Of a stretch of 64,000 nt of DNA, positions 19,331-28,679 are shown piece by piece. The DNA comes from Pseudorasbora parva. Taxonomy: Eukaryota; Chordata; Actinopteri; Cypriniformes; Gobionidae. How positions within the stretch are numbered: the first letter of the stretch is position 1; every line of letters starts with the position of its first letter. The translations under genes and the position numbers were made by a program. The notes beneath the pieces were generated by a model. It saw only the letters and a list, made by a program, of their open reading frames with translations, did not search any database and was not told where the DNA came from. The stretch lies in NCBI RefSeq assembly GCF_024679245.1, contig NC_090186.1:33813446-33877445 (forward strand). The letters run 5' to 3'.

Positions 19331-20235
19331 TTGAGATAAAACATAACCTAACAAAATGAGTCACAACTGAGTCTTGTCGCCATGATATCTACAACATCAG
19401 TAGCTAAAAGAGTCTAGATCATTTCCTTAGTTAATTATTTCTTTCATATCCTCTAAAAAAACATATCTGTTGAACACTAGACAACGAAGACTTCGATAAA
19501 ACCAGTAACATAATGCAGCTGACAGTGAAGTCAGTTTCTGGCACCGCTGTTCAAGTCGCGCTGTGATAAATTAATCAAATTGTGACCGATTGCTGAAAGA
19601 AACAGGGCTTTTCTCAGAGGTGACAGTGTGCTTTGCTATTGTTGTCAGTATTATGAATGGCCCTCATATGGTCCTGCTGCAGAATGTGCCTCATGCCCAG
19701 TGAGTCCGTGCAACCTTGAGTCATGAATTGCTTTGGCTCCCACTCAGGAAAACAGGAAGCCCCACCTGCTGTTCAAATCTGATGTTAATTTCCCTGAGTA
19801 AGACTTCATTGAAGAGGATAGGTGGTAACTGGCTGTAATAGTGAAAGACAGCATGGACGTCCTCTCTGTCACTGCTGCTCTGTTTTATATGCACGATTAC
19901 TACCGCAACAAACTCGCAGACACTGTTTAACAAAGCAGGACTCTTAGAGTTCCAGTAGTGTGAAAAGACATTGGGAAGAACAGAACATATTTTATGAGAC
20001 ATTTAGTATATTTTACAGTGGGTCGTGACCCAAATTTATTTACACCTTACAACGCAGAAGTAAGCTATTTTCTGTGAATGAGTGAGATTTCTGATTTATT
20101 AGCCATTACAAGTAGGCTACATAACTAGAAGACAAAGTGCAGTAAACTGTAAAACTATTTTCAAAATGAGTGTTCATTTTAATACAATGTGTGGATTTTT
20201 ACCACCATTTGTCATATTTACATTTAGCAAAAAAT
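19331..20235. other. Intergenic DNA, nothing recognised
   Basis: No element ends or coding features supported. A 93-codon frame at 19721-20002 (minus) has no domain I recognise. Confidence 0.4.
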
Positions 20236-21302
20236 AAATACAAAGTTTTACACCCAGCATTAAACAGTCAGACTCCAAAGTCCACTATGGCCAAGACCAA
20301 AGTGCTGTCAAAGGACACCAGAAACAAAATTGTAGACCTGCACCAGGCCGGGAAGACTGAATCTGCAATAGCTAAAAGAAATCAACTGCAGGAGCAAACC
20401 CTGCAGTGTAAAATGTGTCCCCCTGCTTATGCCAGTACATGTCTGGGCCAGTCTGAAGTTTGTTAGAGAGCATTTGGATGATCCAGAAGAGGATTGGGAG
20501 AATGTCATATGGTCAGATGAAACCAAAATAGAACTTTTTGGTAAAAACTCAACTTGTCGTGTTTGGAGGAGAAAGAATGCTGAGTTGCACCATAGCTACT
20601 GTGAAGCATGGGGGTGAAAACATCATGCCTCAGGGCTGTTTTTCTGCAAAGGGACGAGGACGACTGATCCGTGTAAAGGAAATAATGAATGGGGCCATGT
20701 ATCATGAGATTTTGAGTAAAAATCTCCTTCCATCAGCAAGGGCATTGAAGATAAAACCTGGCTGGGTCTTTCAGCATGACAATGATCCCAAACACAGCCC
20801 GGGCAACGAAGGAGTGGCTTTGTAAGCAGCATTTCAAGGTCCTGGAGTGGCCTAGCCAGTCTCCAGATTTCAACCACATAGAAAATCTTTGGAGGGAGTT
20901 GAAAATCTGTGTTGCCCAGCGACAGCCCCAAAACATCACTGCTCTAGAGGAGATCTGCATGGAGGAATGGGCCAGACTACCAACAACAGTGTGTAAAAAC
21001 CTTGTGGAGATTTACAGAAAAAGATTGACCTCTGTCATTGCCAACAAAAGGTATAACAAAGTATTGAGATTAACTTTCTTTATTGACCAAATACTTTTTT
21101 CCAAAATTATTTGTGACAAATAATTTTCCACCATCATTTCCAAATAAATTATTTAAAAATTTGATTTTCTGATGTTTTTTTTTCTCATTCCATCTCTTAT
21201 AGTTTATATAGACTCTCTTATAGAAGTGTACCTATGATGGAAATGATAGGCCTCATTCCTCAAGTGGGAGAACTTGCACAAATGGTGGCTACTTTTTTGG
21301 TT
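20236..21302 (+). pseudogene. Tc1/mariner transposase pseudogene and 3' end of element
   Basis: Transposase starts MAKTKVLSKDTRNKIVDLHQ at 20287, the N-terminal HTH of a fish Tc1 family. After about 38 codons a deletion of roughly 250 bp removes the rest of the DNA-binding region. Coding then resumes with [29 protein letters not shown] and ENLWRELK, which hold the DDE triad (D of WSDE, D of NDPKH, E of WRELK). The three main segments are in three different frames (20429, 20538 and 20776 onward), so at least three frameshifts break it. Downstream, ttctcattcc...gaaatgatag...caagtgggagaacttgcac to about 21302 matches the usual 3' terminal region of the family. The 5' terminal repeat is not recognisable. 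Dead element. Confidence 0.88.
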
Positions 21303-22672
21303 GGTTGGAGGACATGTTGCAGAAATAAGGTGGACACTATCCTATCCAATCCTAAAGTACATTTAAAAAAATAAAGGTTATTTATTGGTATCAACATGGT
21401 TGCATGAAGAACCTTTCCAAACAATTTATTATAGTGGAAAATAATTTTTGGGGGACCAAAAATTGCTTTGAAATCCCCCTTTTGGAGCCTTTATTATTAT
21501 ATTTTTACTGTATATTATAAAATTTTGGTAATTAAATGGAAGTCACTGTGCACAGATCAATACAACTTTCAGTGCATGCAAGTGTAAATATGAAAATACA
21601 ATGTCTTAATAATTGTTACCATTCAGTAAATGCACTCCAAAGCACCCTCGTCAAAAATATTACCTCTTGTTAAATGTCTGCAGCAGTCCTTCAAAGCTCA
21701 TTAATCATTTCACTTGTCGTAGTGTATTTGCCACCATGCTGACATTGCTTTTCTGGGAATACATTACCTTCAGCCAAGGGACTTCACCCACAGTGCCTCC
21801 CGCCGCTCTGCACTGCCTCATGTGAGAGTGAAATTCATTGGCAGAGGTTTCTTATTTTATTGCCCAGTAACTAACGTTATAGCGAGCGGCACCAGTTAAA
21901 GGTTGGCTCTCTTGGCCTATCCCCATAAGTGAGTTCTCCTGTACAATGGTGACTCATCTGCACTGGCCCAGTTTTGTAATACTGCTGAAACAATAATTTT
22001 AGATGAAGGTCAAACGTAGCCTTAAGGGCATGTGTTCCAGCCTTTAACAATCCAGAGAACTTTAGAGCTAAAGATCTTCGCACATCAGTGTGACAGACTG
22101 GCTTTTGAACTCAAGGGGGAAATCTGGTGGTGATAAATGTGTGTGAAAATGTGAACGTGTTACTCTTGTGGTAAAATAGGCTGTGTTAGAGAAAATGTAA
22201 TGGAGAGTAGTTGAATCAACTGTAAGTGGTGCTTAAATCAGTGCTTACAGTTTTCCTAGAGTAGTTAAAAAAACAAAAACAAAAAAACAAAGTAAAATAA
22301 GAAACGTCTTGTTTACAGCAACAAGAAGTCAATGTTATTATCGCTATATGTCAACCATAGCAAATTAAGAAGTGACTTCTGCATTTGGTTAATTATAATG
22401 ATAATTTAGAAGATTCACTCTCATATTTAAATGTGGTTGGCTTTCATAAAACTATATGCCTGGAAATTCAGCAAAAAAATACTTAAACTTGCCTAGTTTT
22501 AGCTTGTTTAAGATTGTATACCTGCCTGACCAGCTTAAAACTTTACTAAAACCTCCAATAGATTTTCCTAAACTAAGAGGCTACTGGCTTGTTCTAATTT
22601 TTTATAAACAGCTTGTTTCATACAAAAGTCAAGGCAAGTAACCTTAATTTACAGTATATAGCAGTTTTTACA
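21303..22672. other. Intergenic DNA, nothing recognised
   Basis: AT-rich, with no gene or element with defined ends. Confidence 0.4.
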
Positions 22673-25550
22673 ATATTGTTTCAAAGCAGCTTTATATTTT
22701 GGAGTTGCTTGGCAACGTGGGGGAGAGGAAGCTGGCGTTGTTCGTTCGCCGCTTCTCCACCCACAAATCATGTTACTGTACTATTAGATTTAGATTTTAT
22801 TTTATTTTATTATGTTTGTGACTAGTCTAAAAGTCAGAGCTACAATTGGGACTGTTGCTGATTGCTGGCAGCCACTGAGAGGACGTTGTTCATCGTTTCG
22901 CCGTTTTCCTGATGTTTATGTTTGAATTGCTGCGGTTATTGATTTTGGTTTGAAGGACATGTTGCTTGCTGCAGCCGCTCTCTTCTTCTGGGTGTCTGCT
23001 GCTCACTGGTGGTCTCCCTTCGGGCTTGAGCTGCATGGTGGCTGAAGTTTGCACCGGGCCAGCGTCATCAGTGTCCGGCATGATGTTGGGATGTTCCGCT
23101 TCTCAGCTGCGCCGCTGTTCCGTCTTGCATTGCGGCCGTGGAGCGGCTTGGACTTCTGCTTCGACCCCGGTGTGTCCACAGAAGTGCCCGGAAAACTTTA
23201 TCTGCCTCCTGCATAGTGCTGCGGGGATCCCCATCATCTGAATCATCATGAAGACCCATCATGGTCTTCAGCTGTCATGCCTCGACAACGTCATCAGGAC
23301 ACTGCCGCTGTGAGAAATGTAAAACATGGAGTGGACCACAGTGTGCTGCGGAGCTTACAGAGACTTCACCATCAGCTCTGTTTTCCATTCACCATCAGCT
23401 CTGTTTTCTGTTCACCATCAGCTCTGTATTCTGTTCACTATCAGCTCTGTTTTCTGTTCACTATCAGCTCTGTTTTCTGTTCACAATCAGCTCTGTTTTC
23501 TGTTCACCATCAGCTCTGTTTTCTGTTCACCATCAGCTCTGTTTTCTATTCACCATCAGCCCTGTTTTCTGTTCACATCAGCTCTGTTTTCTGTTCACCA
23601 TCAGCTCTGTTTTCTGTTCACCATCAGCTCTGTTTTCTGTTCACCATCAGCTCTGTTTTCTGTTCACCATCAGCTCTGTTTTCTGTTCACCATCAGCTCT
23701 GTTTTCTGTTCACCATCAGCTCTGTATTCTGTTCACTATCAGCTCTGTTTTCTATTCACCATCAACTCTGATTTCTATTCACCATCAGCTCTGTTTTCTG
23801 TTCACCATCAGCTCTGTTTTCTGTTCACGATCAGCTCTGTTTTCTGTTCACCATCAGCTCTGTTTTCTATTCACCATCAGCTCTGTTTTCTGTTCACCAT
23901 CAGCTCTGTTTTCTGTTCACCATCAGCTCTGTTTTCTGTTCACCATCAGCTCTGTTTTCTGTTCACCATCAGCTCTGTTTTCTGTTCACCATCAGCTCTG
24001 TTTTCTGTTCACCATCAGCTCTGTATTCTGTTCACTATCAGCTCTGTTTTCTGTTCACGATCAGCTCTGTTTTCTGTTCACCATCAGCTCTGTTTTCTGT
24101 TCACCATCAGCTCTGTTTTCTATTCACGATCAGCTCTGTTTTCTGTTCACATCAGCTCTGTTTTCTGTTCACCATCAGCTCTGTTTTCTGTTCACCATCA
24201 GCTCTGTTTTCTGTTCACCATCAGCTCTGTTTTCTGTTCACCATCAGCTCTGTTTTCTGTTCACGATCAGCTCTGTTTTCTGTTCACTATCAGCTCTGTT
24301 TTCTATTCACCATCAGCTCTGTTTTCTGTTCACCATCAGCTCTGTTTTCTGTTCACCATCAGCTCTGTTTTCTGTTCACCATCAGCTCTGTTTCTGTTCA
24401 CCATCAGCTCTGTTTCTGTTCACCATCAGCTCTGTTTCTGTTCACCATCAGTTCTGTTTCTGTTCACCATCAGCTCTCTTTCTGTTCACCATCAGCTCTC
24501 TTTCTGTTCACCATCAGCTCTGTTTTCTGTTCACCATCAGCTCTGTTTTCTGTTCACCATCAGCTCTGTTTTCTGTTCACCATCAGCTCTTTTTTCTGTT
24601 CACCATCAGCTCTCTTTCTGTTCACCATCAGCTCTGTTTTCTGTTCACCATCAGCTCTGTTTTCTGTTCACCATCAGCTCTTTTTTCTGTTCACCATCAG
24701 CTCTGTTTCTCTTCACCATCAGCTCTGTTTCTGTTCACCATCAGCTCTGTTTCTGTTCACCATCAGCTCTGTTTCTGTTCACCATCAGCTCTGTCAGATC
24801 AGAAGAAAGTCATTTTCCAGTTTTTTATTGATTCATTTCCGACTGAGCCTGGTTTCCCCAAGTTTTTTTCCCTTCTTTCTGTCACCAAAAGAGTTTGGGT
24901 TCCTTGCCACTGGGTTCCTTGGAGACACGTTATATTCAGCAATATTATTGATCTGACTGTTAGTGACACTATTGGATGAGAACTGAACTAATGAACTGGA
25001 CTGGATGATGAAAACACTGTTTTCTACAGAGCTGCTATATTGAATTAAACTAATTTCATATTTTATGATCTTTACACAGTTATGAATGAAACTGAATCAA
25101 CACTGAACTGATCTCAGCTGAACAATGAGCAAGCAATAGCCATTTACTATAGACCCGATATAGTCCGGCTAGAGTAACCCACTTCTAGCCAAAATATCCT
25201 TGAATTTGGTTACGTTGTTTTTGCCAAAATAACTTGTGAGATGTATGATATTCCATCATGTAAGCAAGGTCAACAGTGTTTACAAGGTGATTGTTTCATG
25301 TTCATGTTCTAGATGACTAGTCTATTCTTGAGCTATTGTTAAATTGTCACTGATAGCCCAAATTTTGCCTCGTTTTAGCCTAGACAGCAGGGCTGTGTTT
25401 GGACAGGTTAAACGTCTTTTAAATGCAAAATTGCTTGCTGGATATGTCTTTTTAGTGCTGCTTTCCAGCAGAATTGAACAGCAGAAACTGTTTGCATCAT
25501 TCAATCATTATTTTCCTGTTTATACCTGTAAAGCTGCTTTGAAACAATAT
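22673..25550. mobile_element. 2.9-kb unit with 22-bp inverted ends, carrying a minisatellite
   Basis: Outer arms atattgtttcaaagcagc... (22673-22694) and taaagctgctttgaaacaat (25529-25550) are perfect inverted repeats over 22 bp. The left interior (22700-23360) is G+C-rich. The centre is the 23-bp tandem array, and the right interior contains a tttgggttccttgccactg block, known to me from multicopy fish repeats. An AATAAA-type sequence follows at 25600. No transposase frame is visible. It is probably a nonautonomous repeat family, but the class is not clear. Confidence 0.45.
23364..24793 (+). repeat. 23-bp minisatellite, about 62 units
   Basis: The unit is tcaccatcagctctg followed by ttttctgt. 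Single-base variants (tattctgt, tcacgatcag, tcactatcag) are scattered along it. A 22-bp form lacking one T clusters at about 24390-24510 and 24600-24790, showing local amplification of a variant. No stop occurs in the repeat in any forward frame, so it gives very long open frames that are not genes. Confidence 0.95.
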
Positions 25551-26207
25551 GTATTGTATAAATATAATGTAAAATATATTATATAAATATGTATTTATAT
25601 AAATAAAGGTGACTTGGTCTAAAATTTAAAATCATCCAACAAACTCGCCTAAACAGAGTGGGAGACTAGTTAAAACCAGCACAATGCTCACAGCTCTATG
25701 CTTTTTCTTACTTCATAAACTTCTCTGTACATTTCACACACAACCTAAAATATTTGGAATATACAGGCACATTGTATCAAAATAGCCATATACAGTTTAA
25801 CCAAAAATGGTCAGAAATTATTAAAAATGGTAAATGTTTCATTGTTAGTTTGATTGCTCTCTGCTTTTATATCACACAATGTCTGTCTGAGGATTAACAC
25901 CAGACTGGAATAAGATAAAACTCTGCTTAATATGCCCAACAAAAACTGTAGTAACAATAAAAAATGTAGGATTAGCAGTTAGCACCAATTATTTTAGTCT
26001 TTTTTGGGGTCATAAATCCAATTGTCTTCCTCTGTGCTGGGGATAGGGGCTCTTAGGTCAAGACAAATCCATGAGGCAGACTTAAAAAGAGAAGACTAAC
26101 ATTTCACTGCTCAATTAAAGAATTAGAAACAAGCAGACCAAATCTAATTAGGAGGAGAACAAAGATGACTACATTTGTTTGTAGCTGCCATTTTCCTGTC
26201 ATACACC
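25551..26207. other. Intergenic DNA, nothing recognised
   Basis: AT-rich; aaataaaggtgacttg at 25600-25616 looks like a retroelement or MITE tail belonging to the unit on its left. Confidence 0.35.
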
Positions 26208-26543
26208 AGCACTGAGGAAACATCCGAAAACTTTAAATGCTTCAAAAAGTATATGCTCAAATGAATATTGAGCATACTAAAGAATTAGTTCACTTTAAAA
26301 TGAAAATTACCCCAGGTTTTACTCACCCTCAAGCCATCCTAGGTGTATAATAATTTCTTCTTTCTGATGAACAACAGCACTGAGGAAACATCCAAAAACT
26401 TTAAATGCTTCAAAAAGTATATGCTCAATTGAATATTGAGGATACTAAAGAATTAGTTCACTTTAAAATGAAAATTACCCCAGGTTTTACTCACCCTGAA
26501 GCCATCCTAGGTGTATAATACTTTCTTCTTTCTGATGAACACA
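26208..26543. repeat. 168-bp tandem duplication inside a MITE-like repeat
   Basis: Two copies (26208-26375 and 26376-26543) both begin agcactgaggaaacatcc (second copy) or its near match and share the block through ctttctgatgaac, differing at only a few positions. They contain the common fish 'gttcactttaaaatgaaaatta' terminus type. The repeat family continues to about 26745 with a tccatccatcca run near 26632. Confidence 0.8.
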
Positions 26544-26756
26544 AGTTATATTAACACATATCCTGACGCTTCCAAGCTTTATAATGGCAATGAATGGGGC
26601 CCACGAGTTGAAAGCTCAAAAAAAAATATCCATCCATCCATCAAAAACGTACTCCACATGGATCCAGGGGGTTAATAAAGGCCTTCTGAACCAAAAGAAA
26701 AATATCCATATGAAATGTTATTAAGTGAAATAACTAGTTGAATCGCCTTCTCTCTC

Positions 26757-27144
26757 CTAGAAGTGGTGAACTCCTCACTTCTCTATGGGACTTTTCCAAC
26801 CGCCCTTAAAACTGCAAAAGTTAAGCCTCTTCTGAAAAAGAGAAATCTGGATAACTCCATATTGAGCAACTACAGATCAATCTCAAATCTCCCCTTCATT
26901 GGCAAGATCATTGAAAAAGTTGTTTTCAATCAACTGAACAAATTCTTAAACTCAAACGGATTCTTTGACAATTTTCAATCTGGTTTCTGACCGCATCACA
27001 GCACAGAGACAGCGCTCATAAAGTTTATAAATGATATTTGCTTAAATACTGATACAGGAAAAACTGAAAATTCTGGTTCTACTCGACCTCAGTGCTGCAT
27101 TCGATACTGTTGACCACATCATACTTCTAGACAGGCTGGAAAAC
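26757..27144 (+). pseudogene. L2-type LINE reverse transcriptase, 5' part (split by DIRS insertion)
   Basis: Translated, it gives LLYGTFPTALKTAKVKPLLK and SNYRSISNLPFIGKIIEKVV, then NGFFDNFQSGF, the fingers region of an L2/CR1-clade RT. The next codon is TGA where the family has CGA (arginine), so the stop at 26988 looks like a CpG transition. A frameshift near 27060 precedes ILVLLDLSAAFDTVDH, which holds the first catalytic aspartate. The frame breaks off in LDRLEN at 27144, where the DIRS element begins, and resumes at 32487. Confidence 0.85.
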
Positions 27145-27189
27145 GGCTCGGGTTATGTATATAACCCTTGTTCCCTGAGAGGGAACGAG

Positions 27190-27340
27190 CACTGCGTCGA
27201 AACGCTTTGGGGATGCTCCCTAAGCATCAGCGAATCTGAAGCCTGAATAAACACTAGTCCAATCCGATTGGTCGTGCGTGATGACGTCATTGTGACGGCG
27301 TACCCGGAAGTATAAAAGGGGAGCCGGCGCATAATGGCGG
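27190..27340. repeat. DIRS inverted terminal repeat, left copy (151 bp)
   Basis: By my reading, the exact reverse complement of 32313-32463. It contains a TATA box (tataaaagg at 27311) pointing inward on the plus strand, so it could drive antisense transcription through the internal complementary region. The outer 45 bp (27145-27189) are unique to this end. Confidence 0.93.
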
Positions 27341-27391
27341 CAGTTCTTTGCTCTGAAGCATGCGCTCCAGGCGTGCCGAGGTGTGGCGGTA

Positions 27392-27493
27392 CGACGCAGT
27401 GCTCGTTCCCTCTCAGGGAACAAGGGTTATATACATAACCCGAGCCGTTCCCTTATCGAGGGAACTTCCCACTGCGTCGAAACGCTTTGGGGA
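27392..27493. other. DIRS internal complementary region (ICR)
   Basis: Positions 27392-27446 are the exact complement of the left terminus 27145-27199 (55 bp). Positions 27450-27493 are the exact complement of the right terminus 32440-32483 (44 bp). The three bases between them, 27447-27449, are GTT, complementary to the AAC flanking the element. In the DIRS1 replication model this region templates completion and closure of the circular intermediate, and this layout fits that model base for base. Confidence 0.93.
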
Positions 27494-27560
27494 ACGAGTA
27501 CCCACTAGGCCACACCGAGGGTAGCGCCTGTCCTAGTGTGAAGCCGGAACCCGGGCACAA

Positions 27561-28679
27561 CTAGGGTTGGAGCACCCTCGCGCCAGGCGTCGCAGGGAGA
27601 TCCAGGCTATAAAACCTGATAAAAGTGTGTGGAGTAGCCCACCCCGCCGCCTCGCAGATATCCTGCAAGGGGACCCCAGAAAGGAGGGCCACCGAAGAGG
27701 CCATGCCTCTGGTGGAATGTGCCCTCACGGCTACAGGTGAAGGCAAACTGCGCACCTGGTAAGCCATGGTTATTGCCTGGACAATCCAGTTACTGATTGT
27801 CTGGGTAGACGCAGGCAACCCCTTCTTGGGTGAGCCAAAACACACCAACAATTGTTGAGATCTCCTCCACTGTGCGGACTTCGCCAGATACACCCTGAGT
27901 GCCCTGACCGGGCAGAGTAGGTGAAGCCTCCCCTCTTCCGCCGTCACGTGAGGCGGAGGATGAAATGCCTGCAGAACCAAGGACCTGACCACCCTCGATG
28001 GGACCTTGGGCACATAGCCCGCCCTAGGGTGTAAGATGGCCTTTACTCCACCCGGGGCAAACTCCAGGCAAGTCGGCGTTACTGCCAAGGCCTGGAGATC
28101 CCCCACTCTCCTTAGAGAGGTAATGGCGAGTAGAAAGGCCACCTTAAGGGTCAGATTCTTAGGTTCTGCTGACTCCAGTGGCTCGAAGGGGGCCTCAGCC
28201 AACCCCTCGAGAACCACTGCCAGGTCCCAGGTTGGAACTCTGGACTGAGCCACAGGCCTCATCCTCCGAGCCCCACGGAGGAACTGTACAACCAGCTGGT
28301 GCCTACCCAAAGGCCCATCACCCAGAGGAGTGTGGAAAGCCGCAATGGCAGCCACGTACACCTTGAGTGTGGACGGGGTTAGGCCCGCAGAGAAGCGATC
28401 TTGGAGGAACTCCAGCACTGAAGCCACTGGGCAGTTAACTGGGTCCTCCTCACGCCTCCTGCACCAAGTGGAAAATACATTCCACTTGAGGCTGTACAGT
28501 CTCCTTGTGGACGGAGCCCTGGAGCTGAGTAAGGTCTCTACCACCTCTGCCGACAGGCCAGCCTCTAGGTACCTGGCCCCCTCAGGGGCCAGACCCAAAG
28601 GTTCCAAATCTCCGGCCGGGGGTGGAATATCGTCCCCGCCGCCTGAGACAGGAGATCCCTCCTCAGAGGAATCTGCCAT
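27561..28679 (-). CDS. DIRS tyrosine recombinase (372 aa)
   Basis: Integrates the circular DNA copy into the genome. I chose the ATG at 28679 (MADSSEEGSP), which overlaps the end of the RT frame by 115 bp, the usual arrangement in DIRS elements. An N-terminal SAM-like core-binding region spans about 45-140 (LLSSRAPSTRRLYSLKWNVF, then TPSTLKVYVAAIAAFH). The catalytic domain follows: R191 in TSLRRVGDL, H321 and R324 in HSTRG, H351 in GWATPHTF and nucleophile Y357 in FIRFY. All key residues are present. The same frame stays open upstream to 30416, but that part is out of phase with RT sequence and is probably not translated. Confidence 0.93.
   Translation of the reverse strand: MADSSEEGSPVSGGGDDIPPPAGDLEPLGLAPEGARYLEAGLSAEVVETLLSSRAPSTRRLYSLKWNVFSTWCRRREEDPVNCPVASVLEFLQDRFSAGLTPSTLKVYVAAIAAFHTPLGDGPLGRHQLVVQFLRGARRMRPVAQSRVPTWDLAVVLEGLAEAPFEPLESAEPKNLTLKVAFLLAITSLRRVGDLQALAVTPTCLEFAPGGVKAILHPRAGYVPKVPSRVVRSLVLQAFHPPPHVTAEEGRLHLLCPVRALRVYLAKSAQWRRSQQLLVCFGSPKKGLPASTQTISNWIVQAITMAYQVRSLPSPVAVRAHSTRGMASSVALLSGVPLQDICEAAGWATPHTFIRFYSLDLPATPGARVLQP

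Noticed and set aside
20000..20060. Left terminal repeat of the Tc1 element at cagtgggtcgtgaccc
   Set aside because: It does not match the complement of the right end near 21302; the 5' end appears lost.
23364..24793. CRISPR-like look of a 23-bp repeat array
   Set aside because: Units are directly adjacent with no unique spacers, and the setting is vertebrate.
23261..24979. 572-codon open frame with a repeated peptide
   Set aside because: It is the 23-bp minisatellite read through; all three forward frames are open and give the same peptide out of register.
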